From positions 1-52,168 of the forward strand of contig CALHVU010000047.1 in NCBI GenBank assembly GCA_938036925.1: a DNA stretch of 52,168 nt, given 5' to 3'. The notes beneath the pieces are model-generated. The model did not search any database. It saw only the letters and a program-made list of their open reading frames with translations, and had not been told where the DNA came from. The first letter of the stretch is position 1. Every line of letters begins with the position of its first letter. Positions 33,022 to 41,841 of this stretch are shown piece after piece. The position numbers and the translations under genes are program-made. This stretch comes from an uncultured Atopobium sp. (GTDB taxonomy: Bacteria; Actinomycetota; Coriobacteriia; Coriobacteriales; Atopobiaceae).

Positions 33022-34023
33022 GTGGTTAGTATCGTTCTAGCCAGCCATGGCAAATTTGCCGAGGGCATCAAAGATTCTGGCGGCATGATTTTTGGACCAC
33101 AGGAAGGCGTTGTAGCTGTAACGCTTACTCCTGATATGGGCCCAGATGACCTGCACCAGAAGATTCTCGAAGCAATTGCCACGCTTGAAGATCAAGAGCA
33201 CGTTTTGTTCTTGGTTGATTTATGGGGTGGCACCCCCTTTAACCAGATTTCTCGCGTTCTTGAGGAAGAGGGTAAAGAGGATTGGGTTGCTGTTACTGGC
33301 CTTAACCTCCCAATGCTTATTGCAGCTTATGGCTCTCGTCTTGGTGTAGATACCGCAGCTGAGGTAGCAAAAGAGATTTACTCTGAAGCTCGTATGGGCG
33401 TGAAGATTAAGCCAGAAGAGCTTGAGCCACAAGAGGCAACACCTACTGATGTTCCTGCCGCTCCTGCAGCACCTCAGGGAGCAATTCCTGCAGGTACCGT
33501 TATTGGTGATGGCAAGCTTAAGATTGTTCTTGCTCGTATTGATACCCGTCTTCTGCATGGTCAGGTTGCAACTACGTGGACAAAGATGACCAAGCCAGAT
33601 CGCATTATTGTCTGCTCTGATGGTGTTGCTCAAGATGAGCTCCGCAAGACCATGATTGTTCAGGCAGCTCCTCCAGGAGTACATGTCCACGTTGTTCCTA
33701 TTAAGAAGATTATTGAGATTGCTCACGACACTCGTTTTGGCAATACCAAGGCAATGCTTCTGTTTGAGACTCCTCAAGATATGCTTCGTGCTATTGAGGG
33801 TGGCGTAGAAATCAAGGAAGCAAACCTTGGTTCTATGGCTCATTCTGTTGGCAAAGTTGTTGTTACCAACGCAGTTGCTATGGATGAGGACGATGTAAAG
33901 ACTCTTGAAGCTATCCGCGAGTGCGGTACAACGTTTGATGTTCGTAAGGTTCCTGCAGACAGCGCAGAGAACTTTGAGGCAATGCTTAAAAAAGCTAAGT
34001 CCGAGCTTGGCGCCCGTAAGTAA
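33022..34023 (+). CDS. manX: PTS mannose/fructose/sorbose-family EIIAB component
   Basis: 333 aa. The IIA domain (1-135) carries the phospho-His near the N-terminus (VLASHGKFAEG, H9) and the FLVDLWGGTPFN block. A Pro/Ala-rich linker (about 140-165) leads to the IIB domain with its phospho-His in RIDTRLLHGQVATTW. It passes phosphate from HPr to the sugar brought in by the IIC/IID membrane pair encoded next. The GTG start has a near-ideal AAGGAGG five bases upstream. Confidence 0.93.
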   Translation: MVSIVLASHGKFAEGIKDSGGMIFGPQEGVVAVTLTPDMGPDDLHQKILEAIATLEDQEHVLFLVDLWGGTPFNQISRVLEEEGKEDWVAVTGLNLPMLIAAYGSRLGVDTAAEVAKEIYSEARMGVKIKPEELEPQEATPTDVPAAPAAPQGAIPAGTVIGDGKLKIVLARIDTRLLHGQVATTWTKMTKPDRIIVCSDGVAQDELRKTMIVQAAPPGVHVHVVPIKKIIEIAHDTRFGNTKAMLLFETPQDMLRAIEGGVEIKEANLGSMAHSVGKVVVTNAVAMDEDDVKTLEAIRECGTTFDVRKVPADSAENFEAMLKKAKSELGARK

Positions 34024-34039
34024 CTAGAAGGAGGTAGAA

Positions 34040-34855
34040 ATGACACCTATCACAATACTGCTTGTCGTAATTGTTGCTCTTCTCGCTGGCATGGAAGGTA
34101 TTCTTGACCAGTGGGAGTTCCACCAGCCCCTGGTTGCTTGCTCACTGATTGGCCTTGTGACTGGTCACCCTGCTGAGGGAATTATCCTCGGCGGTTCTCT
34201 TCAGATGATTGCTCTTGGTTGGGCAAACATCGGAGCTGCAGTTGCACCAGACGCAGCTTTGGCATCTGTCGCATCTGCAATCATTATGGTTTTGGCACTT
34301 AACGGCGGAGACACTGACACCACCGCTGCTATTAACACCTCTATTGCACTTGCAATTCCTTTGTCCGTAGCAGGCCTGTTCCTCACCATGATTGCTCGTA
34401 CTATTGCAACTGGTATTGTCCACGCAATGGACGCAGCTGCCGAGAAGGGCGATTTTGCTGCAATCGAGCGTTGGCACATTGTAGCTATCCTCATGCAGGG
34501 CGCACGTATTGCCGTTCCTGCAGCTGCTCTTTGCTTCATTGACCCAGCTATTGTCACTGATGCTCTAAACGCAATGCCTAAGTGGCTCACTGGCGGTATG
34601 GCAGTTGGCGGCGGCATGGTTGCTGCTGTTGGTTACGCAATGGTCATTAACATGATGGCTACTCGTGAGGTTTGGCCGTTCTTTGCTCTTGGCTTTGTCT
34701 TTGCTGCTATTAACCAGCTCACTCTTATTGCTCTTGGTGTTATTGGTGTTTGCCTTGCTATTCTCTACATTGGTCTTAAAGACCTTGCTAAGCAGGGTGG
34801 CGGCGCAGGTGGCGGATCTGGTGATCCGCTCGGCGATATTATTGACAACTACTAA
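34040..34855 (+). CDS. manY: PTS mannose-family EIIC component
   Basis: 271 aa, a membrane channel subunit with multiple helices. Typical blocks are GILDQWEFHQPLVACSLIGLVTGHPAEGIILGGSLQMIALGW near the N-terminus and MAVGGGMVAAVGYAMVINMM. AAGGAGG precedes the ATG, 16 bases after manX. The Gly-rich C-terminal tail (GGGAGGGSGDPLGD) is cytoplasmic. Sugar specificity (mannose, glucose, fructose or amino sugars) cannot be read from sequence alone. Confidence 0.93.
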   Translation: MTPITILLVVIVALLAGMEGILDQWEFHQPLVACSLIGLVTGHPAEGIILGGSLQMIALGWANIGAAVAPDAALASVASAIIMVLALNGGDTDTTAAINTSIALAIPLSVAGLFLTMIARTIATGIVHAMDAAAEKGDFAAIERWHIVAILMQGARIAVPAAALCFIDPAIVTDALNAMPKWLTGGMAVGGGMVAAVGYAMVINMMATREVWPFFALGFVFAAINQLTLIALGVIGVCLAILYIGLKDLAKQGGGAGGGSGDPLGDIIDNY

Positions 34856-34876
34856 TTCTGAAGGAGCGTGAAACTA

Positions 34877-35794
34877 ATGGAGAATAAGATTCAGCTTTCT
34901 AAGAAAGACCGTATGTCTGTTGCTCTTCGTCATCAGTTCCTTCAGGGTTCTTGGAACTACGAGCGTATGCAGAACGGTGGTTGGGCATTCTCAATGATTC
35001 CAGCCATCAAAAAGCTTTATCCAAACAAAGAAGATCAGGTAGCAGCTCTTAAGCGCCACCTTGAGTTCTACAACACTCACCCTTATGTTTCTGCACCAGT
35101 CATGGGCGTTACCCTTGCACTGGAGGAGGGACGTGCTAACGGTGAGCCTATTGACGATGTTGCAATTCAGGGCGTTAAGGTAGGCATGATGGGCCCTCTG
35201 GCCGGTGTTGGTGATCCAGTCTTCTGGTTTACTGTCCGTCCAATTCTTGGAGCACTCGGCGCATCTATTGCCGCTGGTGGTTCTGCACTTGGCCCTATTC
35301 TCTTCTTTGTTCTGTGGAACGTCATCCGCCTTTCCTTTCTGTGGTACACCCAGGAGTTTGGCTACAAGGCAGGCGCTTCAATTTCTTCCGATCTTTCTGG
35401 CGGCATGCTGGGCAAGATTACTGAGGGTGCTTCTATTCTTGGTATGTTTATCATTGGCGCCCTGGTACAGCGCTGGGTTTCAATTTCATTTACCCCAGTT
35501 GTTTCTACCATTCCTCAGCAGGCAGGCGCCTACATTGACTGGACAAGCATTCCTTCAGGAGTAGACGGAATGTATCAAGCATTAAAGCTTTACGCTGCTC
35601 TTGGACCAAACGGTCTTGATCCAGTCAAGGTAACTACACTTCAGAACAACCTTGACTCGCTTGTTCCTGGACTGGCAGCTGTTGGTCTGACACTGCTTTG
35701 CTGCTCACTGCTTAAGAAGAAGGTCTCTCCAATTGCTATCATCCTGGCTCTCTTTGCCGTTGGTATTATTGGTCGACTCCTTGGCTTTATGTAA
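34877..35794 (+). CDS. manZ: PTS mannose-family EIID component
   Basis: 305 aa. The soluble N-terminal part shows QGSWNYERMQNGGWAFSMIPAIKKLYP and FYNTHPYVSAPVMGVTLALEE, then GVKVGMMGPLAGVGDPVFWFTVRPILGALGAS, all characteristic of EIID. It completes the permease with manY. The start was set at ATG 34877 behind AAGGAG; the GTG at 34868 abuts that site. The terminator at 35834-35870 separates it from the DUF956 gene. Confidence 0.93.
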   Translation: MENKIQLSKKDRMSVALRHQFLQGSWNYERMQNGGWAFSMIPAIKKLYPNKEDQVAALKRHLEFYNTHPYVSAPVMGVTLALEEGRANGEPIDDVAIQGVKVGMMGPLAGVGDPVFWFTVRPILGALGASIAAGGSALGPILFFVLWNVIRLSFLWYTQEFGYKAGASISSDLSGGMLGKITEGASILGMFIIGALVQRWVSISFTPVVSTIPQQAGAYIDWTSIPSGVDGMYQALKLYAALGPNGLDPVKVTTLQNNLDSLVPGLAAVGLTLLCCSLLKKKVSPIAIILALFAVGIIGRLLGFM

Positions 35795-35833
35795 TGAGTA
35801 AGAGTACGTTCTAGTACTTAAAGTCGCACTAAT

Positions 35834-35870
35834 ATGGGTCGCGCTCTATAATGGGTGCGACCCATTTTTT
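35834..35870 (+). terminator. Terminator between the PTS genes and the DUF956 gene
   Basis: ATGGGTCGC (35834-35842) and GCGACCCAT (35857-35865) are perfect 9-bp arms, followed by T residues and directly by the GAAAGGA ribosome site of the next gene. Read-through would give the DUF956 protein at a lower level than the PTS. Confidence 0.85.
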
Positions 35871-35881
35871 GAAAGGATTGT

Positions 35882-36289
35882 ATGGCTCAGTCTCAAAACA
35901 GTACGGTCGATTTCACCGCAAAGGCAACGTCATTCCATGGGCTAGCTACGTATGGCGATATCCTTATTGGCAATAAGGCCTTTGAGTTCTACAACCAGAA
36001 AAATCCCGAAGATTACATCCAGATTCCCTGGGATCAGATAGATCATGTGGCCGCCTCAGTTATGGGACGTACCAAAAGCATTTCTCGCTTTGCTATCTTT
36101 ACTAAAAGTAATGGTAACTACTCGTTTTCTACACGAGACAATAAAGCAACACTCAGGGCAATTCGCGCCTATATAGGTGAGGAGAAACTCGTACGTTCTC
36201 CAAACTTCTGGTTTGTCTTTAAGCACGGACTTATGGCAATTCCACAGCTTCCTCGCCTTATTAAAGAGAGTTTTATTAAAAAGAAGTAA
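35882..36289 (+). CDS. manO: DUF956 family protein (ManO-like, mannose PTS associated)
   Basis: 135 aa, soluble. It has the family pattern VDFTAKATSFHGLATYGDILIGNKAFEFYN, IQIPWDQIDHVAASVMGRTKSISRFAIFTKSNGNYSFSTRD and a basic C-terminus (SFIKKK). DUF956 genes almost always sit at the end of mannose-type PTS operons and are thought to modulate the transporter; the mechanism is unknown. Here it is placed just behind a terminator. Confidence 0.85.
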   Translation: MAQSQNSTVDFTAKATSFHGLATYGDILIGNKAFEFYNQKNPEDYIQIPWDQIDHVAASVMGRTKSISRFAIFTKSNGNYSFSTRDNKATLRAIRAYIGEEKLVRSPNFWFVFKHGLMAIPQLPRLIKESFIKKK

Positions 36290-36425
36290 GCAAATTTTGC
36301 ATTTTCACAAGAGCCGCCAGCACGGAAGGCGTGAAACTGATAAAATCCAACATGCATATACGTGTCGCGGGTAGTTTGAAAATTCACGTTCTTCTCGCGA
36401 CTTTATCGAGTGAAAAGAGTTAGAC

Positions 36426-36989
36426 GTGGCAACTATCAGCACCGCAGATTTTAAGAACGGCCTTGGCCTTAAGATTAACGATAAGTACTACACCATCGTT
36501 GAGTTCCAGCATGTAAAGCCAGGTAAGGGCGGCGCTTTTGTCCGCTATAAGATTCGTGACCTTCGTTCTGGCCGCGTTATTGATCAGACCTGCAACGCTG
36601 GCACCAAGTTTGAGAACGTTCTTCTGCTCACCAAAGAGATGCAGTACCTCTACAACGACGGTGAGTCCTTCTACTTCATGGACAATGAGACTTACGATCA
36701 GGTAGCCGTTCCTGCTGATTTCATTGGCGAGAAGAGCGTCTGGTTCAAGGAGAACGATAACGCACAGCTTCTCTATGCAGACACTGAGCTTCTTGGTGTT
36801 GAGCCTCCAATGTTCATTGAGGCAGAAATCACTGAGACTGACCCAGGCTTCAAGGGTGACACCGTTCAGGGCGGCACCAAGCCAGCAACTATTGAGACTG
36901 GCGCCACGCTTCAGGTTCCAATGTATCTGAACCAAGGTGAGCGCATTAAGGTTGACACTCGCGACGGCAAGTTTGTTTCTCGCGTTTAA
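36426..36989 (+). CDS. efp: Elongation factor P
   Basis: 187 aa, three beta-barrel domains. Domain I has ADFKNGLGLKINDKYYTIVEFQHVKPGKGGAFVRYKIRDL with the modifiable Lys at the loop tip (PGKGGAF). Domain III ends LQVPMYLNQGERIKVDTRDGKFVSRV. It rescues ribosomes stalled on polyproline. The start is GTG with AAAAGAG upstream. No EpmA/EpmB or YmfI-like modifying enzyme is visible in the window. A small terminator hairpin lies between it and the next gene. Confidence 0.96.
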   Translation: MATISTADFKNGLGLKINDKYYTIVEFQHVKPGKGGAFVRYKIRDLRSGRVIDQTCNAGTKFENVLLLTKEMQYLYNDGESFYFMDNETYDQVAVPADFIGEKSVWFKENDNAQLLYADTELLGVEPPMFIEAEITETDPGFKGDTVQGGTKPATIETGATLQVPMYLNQGERIKVDTRDGKFVSRV

Positions 36990-37039
36990 TGCATTCTCTT
37001 TGGGTGCATAAGCATCCAACAGTATTGAGTAATTATTTC

Positions 37040-37059
37040 AAAGACAGTTTGTCTTTTTT
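37040..37059 (+). terminator. Short terminator/attenuator between efp and the Asp23-like gene
   Basis: AAAGACA (37040-37046) and TGTCTTT (37050-37056) form a 7-bp stem with a GTT loop and further T residues. It is immediately followed by the AGGGGG ribosome site of the next gene. Confidence 0.6.
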
Positions 37060-37070
37060 AGGGGGTAGAC

Positions 37071-37436
37071 ATGGCTGAAACAGAGCTTCGTATAGCAGGC
37101 ATCGGCATCTCAAAAGATGTAATTTCAACGGTTGTCTCCGGCGCAGCTGGAAGTGTTGAAGGTGTTGCCTCCGTTGGCGGAAACGATACACTGGCATCCA
37201 ACCTTATTAACGTCTTTACCAGCAGAAGCCTTGCTCCAGAGAAGGCTGTAGAAGCAGGTGTAGAGAACGGTCAGCTCCATCTTGGAGTTCACCTTACCGT
37301 TTTCTATGGCTATCCTTTCACAAAGCTTGCGTCTGAGGTAAGGCTTGCTGTTGCAACTGCTGTAAATGAGCAGATTGGCGTCAGCATTGCTTCCGTTGAT
37401 GTTTACATTGACAGCCTTGTTTTTCCTAAGGAGTAG
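37071..37436 (+). CDS. Asp23/Gls24 family envelope stress protein
   Basis: 121 aa, the compact Asp23 fold (GIGISKDVISTVVSGAAGSVEGVASVGG; HLGVHLTVFYGYPFTKLASEVRLAVATAVNEQIGVSIASVDVYIDSLVFP). The family is linked to cell-envelope stress and membrane association. The location between efp and nusB is usual for YqhY-type members in Gram-positives, where loss affects fatty-acid metabolism. Its end supplies the AAGGAG ribosome site of nusB. Confidence 0.88.
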   Translation: MAETELRIAGIGISKDVISTVVSGAAGSVEGVASVGGNDTLASNLINVFTSRSLAPEKAVEAGVENGQLHLGVHLTVFYGYPFTKLASEVRLAVATAVNEQIGVSIASVDVYIDSLVFPKE

Positions 37437-37438
37437 GC

Positions 37439-37942
37439 TTGAGCGTTAAGTTTTTTGGACGTACCCGCGCCCGTAGCCAAGCACTACAGCTTTTATTCCA
37501 GGCTGAAGCCACTAATCGCAGCGTTCTTGAGGTCCTCGACGGAGACTATACGCTCTCCGAGGGACCTCTTGATGAGTATGCGCAGTCGCTGGCAGTGGGA
37601 GCAGATGGCATTAGAGATGACCTTGATGACATCATTGCTGCTTACTCAAAAGACTGGGCAATTGATCGCATGCCTTCCGTAGACCGAAATCTCTTAAGAA
37701 TTTCTCTTTACGAGATTCTTGAGGTTCCTGAGGTTGATGTAGCTGTTGCTATTAACGAGGTAGTTGACCTTGCTCGCGCTTACTGCGGCGATGATTCTCC
37801 TCGCTTTATTAACGGCGTTCTTGGTCGTATTGTTGATGACATTGAGGCTGGAGAAGACATTTATTCTCTGTGCCATAAGCAGTCTGCTGAGCAAGACGTT
37901 TCTGAAGAAGAGCCAGAGAGCTCTGTGGAAGATGCAGAGTAG
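37439..37942 (+). CDS. nusB: Transcription antitermination factor NusB
   Basis: 167 aa. The all-helical NusB domain (1-140) starts FGRTRARSQALQLLFQAEAT and has YSKDWAIDRMPSVDRNLLRISLYEIL and VAINEVVDLARAYCGDDSPRFINGVLGRI. It joins NusE at boxA in rRNA transcription. An acidic tail (EQDVSEEEPESSVEDAE) follows. The start is TTG at 37439, two bases after the previous stop, with AAGGAG five bases upstream. Confidence 0.94.
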   Translation: MSVKFFGRTRARSQALQLLFQAEATNRSVLEVLDGDYTLSEGPLDEYAQSLAVGADGIRDDLDDIIAAYSKDWAIDRMPSVDRNLLRISLYEILEVPEVDVAVAINEVVDLARAYCGDDSPRFINGVLGRIVDDIEAGEDIYSLCHKQSAEQDVSEEEPESSVEDAE

Positions 37943-37944
37943 TC

Positions 37945-38283
37945 ATGGCAAAAATCGATACGTCTGAATATCAGAGCTTTGACCAGATAACCGCAAGACT
38001 TGATTCAATTGTTGATCAAGTTCGCGATAAAAACGTCTCACTGGAGCATTCTCTTGACCTCTTTGATGAGGCAATTGCTCTAGGCTCAAAGGCTGTCAAC
38101 ATGGTTGACACCACAGAGTTTACGCCAGAAGAGGAAGAGCGTCTGGTTCAGGCTCAGGCTGCAGGAGAAGCGTCCAACGAAGAAGCTGCTTCTGATGAGC
38201 AGACTTCTGATGAGCAGGCTGAGGCTTCAGCCGCAGATGAAACGTCGTCTGATGATGCAGTTTCAGAAAGCGATGAGCACTAG
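37945..38283 (+). CDS. xseB: Exodeoxyribonuclease VII small subunit with acidic tail
   Basis: 112 aa. The first 55 residues are the XseB helical hairpin (SFDQITARLDSIVDQVRDKNVSLEHSLDLFDEAIALGSKAV). The remaining half is a low-complexity acidic tail rich in Glu, Asp, Ser and Ala, unusual since XseB is normally about 60-80 aa. The large subunit xseA, often adjacent, is absent from the window. Stop and next start overlap (TAGTG). Confidence 0.85.
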   Translation: MAKIDTSEYQSFDQITARLDSIVDQVRDKNVSLEHSLDLFDEAIALGSKAVNMVDTTEFTPEEEERLVQAQAAGEASNEEAASDEQTSDEQAEASAADETSSDDAVSESDEH

Positions 38284-39089
38284 TGGCTCAACGTGTTTCT
38301 CGCCAAAGGCTTGATAAAGAGCTGGTTAGGCAAGGATTTTTCAAAGATACTCAGGCTGCGCTGCGCGCAATTCTTGCGGGCGATGTTTCTACGAGCGATA
38401 GAAGACTGACCTCAGCGGGAGAGCTTGTTCCTGAGGGATTATTTCTGCACGTAAAAGGCGCTATTCCGTACGTGAGTAGAGGCGGACTTAAGCTCCAACG
38501 CGCCTTTGAAGTTTTTGATTTTACAGCACAGCATAAAAAATGCTTAGATATTGGCTGTTCAACTGGTGGTTTTACCGATTGCTTGCTTCAAAATGGAGCT
38601 GCTACGGTTACCTCAGTTGATGTTGGCTATGCGCAGTTTGATTGGTCGCTTAGAAACGATAGCAGGGTTGAACTGCTAGAACGAACAAATATTACTTCGC
38701 TGCCGGAATTGGGCTACTCTCACGTCTTTGATGTAGCTGTGTGTGACGTGTCGTTTACTTCAATCCTGTCAATTCTTCCCTCTGTCTTAGATGTTTTAGC
38801 TCCTGAAGGAGTATTTGTTACGCTGGTCAAACCGCAGTTTGAAGCTAAGAGGGAAGAAGTGGGTGAGGGCGGTATTGTGACTGATGCCTCCGTGCGTCTG
38901 CAAACGCTGCAAAAGGTTTCCGATGCGTTTAAGGAAGCTCATATGGGTCCTTTGGGCTCGTGTGAAAGTCCTATTCACGGTGCTAAGGGCAACGTGGAAT
39001 ATTTACTGTTTGGACAGCTTGAGGCAGGTTCGCATGATTTGGATCTTGCTTCAGTGGTATCGAGTCATTCTGTAGAAATAGTGAAATAG
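38283..39089 (+). CDS. tlyA: TlyA family rRNA (cytidine-2'-O)-methyltransferase
   Basis: 268 aa. An S4 RNA-binding domain (1-60; RLDKELVRQGFFKDTQAALRAILAGDV) precedes an FtsJ-type methyltransferase with DIGCSTGGFTDCLLQNGA as the SAM motif and the catalytic Lys in LVKPQFEAK. In actinobacteria TlyA methylates 16S and 23S rRNA and affects capreomycin sensitivity. The GTG start overlaps the xseB stop by one base. Its own stop codon lies within the LexA-type palindrome of the next operon. Confidence 0.92.
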   Translation: MAQRVSRQRLDKELVRQGFFKDTQAALRAILAGDVSTSDRRLTSAGELVPEGLFLHVKGAIPYVSRGGLKLQRAFEVFDFTAQHKKCLDIGCSTGGFTDCLLQNGAATVTSVDVGYAQFDWSLRNDSRVELLERTNITSLPELGYSHVFDVAVCDVSFTSILSILPSVLDVLAPEGVFVTLVKPQFEAKREEVGEGGIVTDASVRLQTLQKVSDAFKEAHMGPLGSCESPIHGAKGNVEYLLFGQLEAGSHDLDLASVVSSHSVEIVK

Positions 39090-39105
39090 AACGAATGTTC
39101 TATTT
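39084..39105. promoter_or_regulatory. LexA/SOS-box-like palindrome upstream of nadK-recN
   Basis: AAATAGAAC (39084-39092), GAAT, GTTCTATTT (39097-39105): a perfect 9-bp dyad whose core GAAC-N4-GTTC equals the Gram-positive/actinobacterial LexA site. A -10-like TATACT lies at 39132-39137. It overlaps the tlyA stop codon. Confidence 0.65.
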
Positions 39106-39206
39106 TGTAGTATTGTTTGTATTTTTTTAGGTATACTAAGTACATCGAATCAGACGCTTTAACTGTTTCAGTTGTGCAATCAAGCAAAATCAGGAGAGTG
39201 GTTTGC

Positions 39207-40064
39207 GTGAAGGTACTTCTTGTTCCAAATTATTCAAGAGAAGTTGCTGTTTCTGGTGCACGTGAACTTGAAGAATGGCTCTTTGAGCAGGGCTGTGATG
39301 TTCAATGGGCACACGATAAAAAGCTATTCCCGGATAAAGTTGTAGATTGTTCTGATTGCCAGCTTGTTATTTCTCTTGGTGGAGACGGAACGCTTCTGAG
39401 GGCCGCCAAAATTGTTGAGTATTCAGAAATTCCAATTTTGGGTATCTCTTATGGTCACCTTGGCTTTTTAACTAGTGCAACTCCTCATCAAATGATTGAG
39501 ATGGTAGCTGATGCTCTTGCTGGAGAGCTTCACGTATCTAGAAGAGCAACACTTGCAATAGAAACAGAGTATGAGCTTCCATCTGGAGAAACTTACGTCG
39601 AGAAGACCTTCTCGCTCAATGATTTTGCAGTTTCCAGAGGTGGAGCAGGCGATATGGTTGAGTTTACAGTTTCTGTATCAGGCAACCATATTGATAAGCT
39701 TCGCGGTGATGGTTTTGTTGTTAGTACAGCAACTGGATCCACCGGCTATGCTCTTGCTGCTGGTGGCCCTATTGTTACACCAGAGTTCTCGGGAATGGTT
39801 TGCGTGCCAATCGCACCACATACTATTTTGGCTCGTGCATTCCTTACCTCTCCTTCTGATGTGGTTGAAATTACCATGTCAAAAGATAGGCCGGCGACAT
39901 GTCACTTCTTCTCTGATGGGCAAAACATTAAGCATCCAGAAGAGGGTGTGGCTACCAAAGCTCGTATTAGCCGTGGACCAGGAGATATCATTCTGCTTGA
40001 TAGAAGCGCTGATAGTTTCTATCGTTCAGTTTCTCGCGTGTTTTATGGTAAAACTGGTCAGTAA
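39207..40064 (+). CDS. nadK: NAD kinase
   Basis: 285 aa. It makes NADP from NAD and ATP (or polyphosphate). Seen: the GGDGT motif (SLGGDGTLLRA), GISYGHLGFLT, the NDFAVSRG block (usually NE or ND) and the glycine-rich ATGSTGYALAAGGP. The GTG at 39207 was chosen because AGGAG is ten bases upstream and the protein then starts MKVLLVPN as usual. A perfect CGAGAAG/CTTCTCG palindrome (39599-39614) lies inside the coding region. recN is 11 bases downstream, so both are likely under the SOS-like box. Confidence 0.93.
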   Translation: MKVLLVPNYSREVAVSGARELEEWLFEQGCDVQWAHDKKLFPDKVVDCSDCQLVISLGGDGTLLRAAKIVEYSEIPILGISYGHLGFLTSATPHQMIEMVADALAGELHVSRRATLAIETEYELPSGETYVEKTFSLNDFAVSRGGAGDMVEFTVSVSGNHIDKLRGDGFVVSTATGSTGYALAAGGPIVTPEFSGMVCVPIAPHTILARAFLTSPSDVVEITMSKDRPATCHFFSDGQNIKHPEEGVATKARISRGPGDIILLDRSADSFYRSVSRVFYGKTGQ

Positions 40065-40075
40065 GCAGGTCATAT

Positions 40076-41707
40076 ATGCTTGATGAACTTCGCGTGCAAA
40101 ATGTTGCACTTATTGAAGACGCTTCTCTTGCACCCGCCTCAGGTTTAACTGTTTTAACAGGAGAGACAGGTGCTGGTAAAACCGCTCTTTTATCTTCCAT
40201 TAAGCTCTTAGTAGGAGAGCGTGCGGATGCTTCTGCAGTAAGAGAAGGAACAGACGCTCTTAGGGTTGAGGCACGCTTTTTTACCTCACCAGAAGATCAA
40301 GAGGGAATTGTAGTCTCTAGAAAAGTCTCTGCTGATGGCAGAGGCAGAGTAGAGATTGATGGCCACATGGCATCAGTTAAAGAACTGGCCGGAGGTATTG
40401 GAACATCAATTGATCTGTGTGGTCAGCATGAGCATCAAAGGCTGCTTGACGTAAAGAACCATGTCAGCATGTTGGACGCATGGATTGGATCAGATATTCA
40501 ATCTTGTCAGACAGAGTATGTAGACGCTCTTCATGCTTACCATGCTGCAGTCGCTGAACTTCAACGAGTTATTGAAGTAAGCCAGTCTAGCAATGCAAAG
40601 ATTGATGAAGCGGCATTTCTTGTTCAAAGAATTGATGAGGTCTCTCCTAAAGAAGGAGAGCTAGAAGATCTAGAAGAGCAACTTCCTCGGTTTGAACACG
40701 CAGAAGCTCTCCTTCAAGCTGCAGGAGGAACACACGAGTTACTCTCAGGTGATGAGGGCGTTATTGATTCTCTCTCTGATGCAGTTCAGATGCTTCAGAG
40801 TGCTGCAACGTTTGATGCTACGCTAGGTAATTATGCAGAGTCTCTTTCAAGCGCACTTATAGAGATTGAGGATGTTTCTTCAGAGCTCAGAAGCTATGTT
40901 GGATCTCTCGATTTTGATGAAGAAGCACTTGAAGAGATGCAAAGTCGTATGGCTCGTCTTCAGGGTCTTATGAGAACGTACGGTCCTGGCATGAAAGATG
41001 TATTTAAGAAATACCAGGCAGCTCAAAATCTTCTTGAAGTTACAAGAGACACAAAAAAGCTTGTCCGTGAGGCACAGACAGAAGTAGATAAAGCAAAAGA
41101 AACTCTTACCGTAAAGGCTCAGGCACTTAAAAAGGTTCGTGTTGCTGCAGCTCCAAAACTTTGTGATGCTGTTACTAAGCAAATGAGTCATCTGCAGATG
41201 GGTTCAGCTCAGATTGAATTGAACTTTGAAGATCTTCCTTTTGAGCAGTGGAATAAAGTTGGCTCTACAAAGATTGAGCTTATGTATAAGCCTTCAGCTC
41301 AGATGACTGCTCGTCCGCTTAGAAAGATTGCCTCTGGTGGTGAGGTTTCTCGCGTCATGCTTGCATGTAAAGTGGTTCTAGGAGAGTCTGACGTCTGCGA
41401 TACGCTTGTATTTGATGAGGTTGACGCTGGCGTTGGTGGAGCTACTGCCGTTGCTCTTGCAGAGGTTTTAGCGCAGCTTGCTAAAACACATCAGGTGATT
41501 GTGGTGACTCACTTGCCACAGGTTGCTGTTATGGCCTCTAAACAGTATGTAGTCTCAAAGACAGAAGAACATAACGCGCTCCCTATAACTTCTCTTACAG
41601 AGGTTTCTGGTACTCAGAGAGAAGAAGAGATTGCACGCATGCTTTCAGGCTCTATAACTGAGGCTTCTTTGGCTCACGCGCATGAGCTGCTGTCAGAAGT
41701 CCGCTAG
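40076..41707 (+). CDS. recN: DNA repair protein RecN
   Basis: 543 aa, an SMC-like ATPase that holds DNA ends during double-strand-break repair. Walker A is LTGETGAGKTALL at the N-terminus, then coiled coil (about 150-350), signature KIASGGEVSRVMLACK, Walker B LVFDEVDAGVGG, and THLPQVAVMASKQYVVSK. Full length for the family. It is SOS-induced in many bacteria, which fits the LexA-type box ahead of nadK. Confidence 0.95.
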   Translation: MLDELRVQNVALIEDASLAPASGLTVLTGETGAGKTALLSSIKLLVGERADASAVREGTDALRVEARFFTSPEDQEGIVVSRKVSADGRGRVEIDGHMASVKELAGGIGTSIDLCGQHEHQRLLDVKNHVSMLDAWIGSDIQSCQTEYVDALHAYHAAVAELQRVIEVSQSSNAKIDEAAFLVQRIDEVSPKEGELEDLEEQLPRFEHAEALLQAAGGTHELLSGDEGVIDSLSDAVQMLQSAATFDATLGNYAESLSSALIEIEDVSSELRSYVGSLDFDEEALEEMQSRMARLQGLMRTYGPGMKDVFKKYQAAQNLLEVTRDTKKLVREAQTEVDKAKETLTVKAQALKKVRVAAAPKLCDAVTKQMSHLQMGSAQIELNFEDLPFEQWNKVGSTKIELMYKPSAQMTARPLRKIASGGEVSRVMLACKVVLGESDVCDTLVFDEVDAGVGGATAVALAEVLAQLAKTHQVIVVTHLPQVAVMASKQYVVSKTEEHNALPITSLTEVSGTQREEEIARMLSGSITEASLAHAHELLSEVR

Positions 41708-41786
41708 ATTTTTCAGAACTATATGGACATAACAATGTATTTGTTTGGAGATTAAATTTCTCGGCACTATGGGCCTTAAAGCGGAA

Positions 41787-41835
41787 TAATATAAAGACCC
41801 GTAGAAATGTAATTGGCTAATCTTACCTACGGGAG
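41787..41835 (+). promoter_or_regulatory. pyrG promoter and leader hairpin that covers the ribosome site
   Basis: TAATAT (41787-41792) is a -10 candidate; the start point would fall on the CCCG at 41798-41801. CCCGTAG (41798-41804) is perfectly complementary to CTACGGG (41827-41833), which overlaps the GGGAG ribosome site (41831-41835). A transcript that begins with C would hide its own site. The -35 is weak. Confidence 0.5.
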
Positions 41836-41841
41836 TAATCC

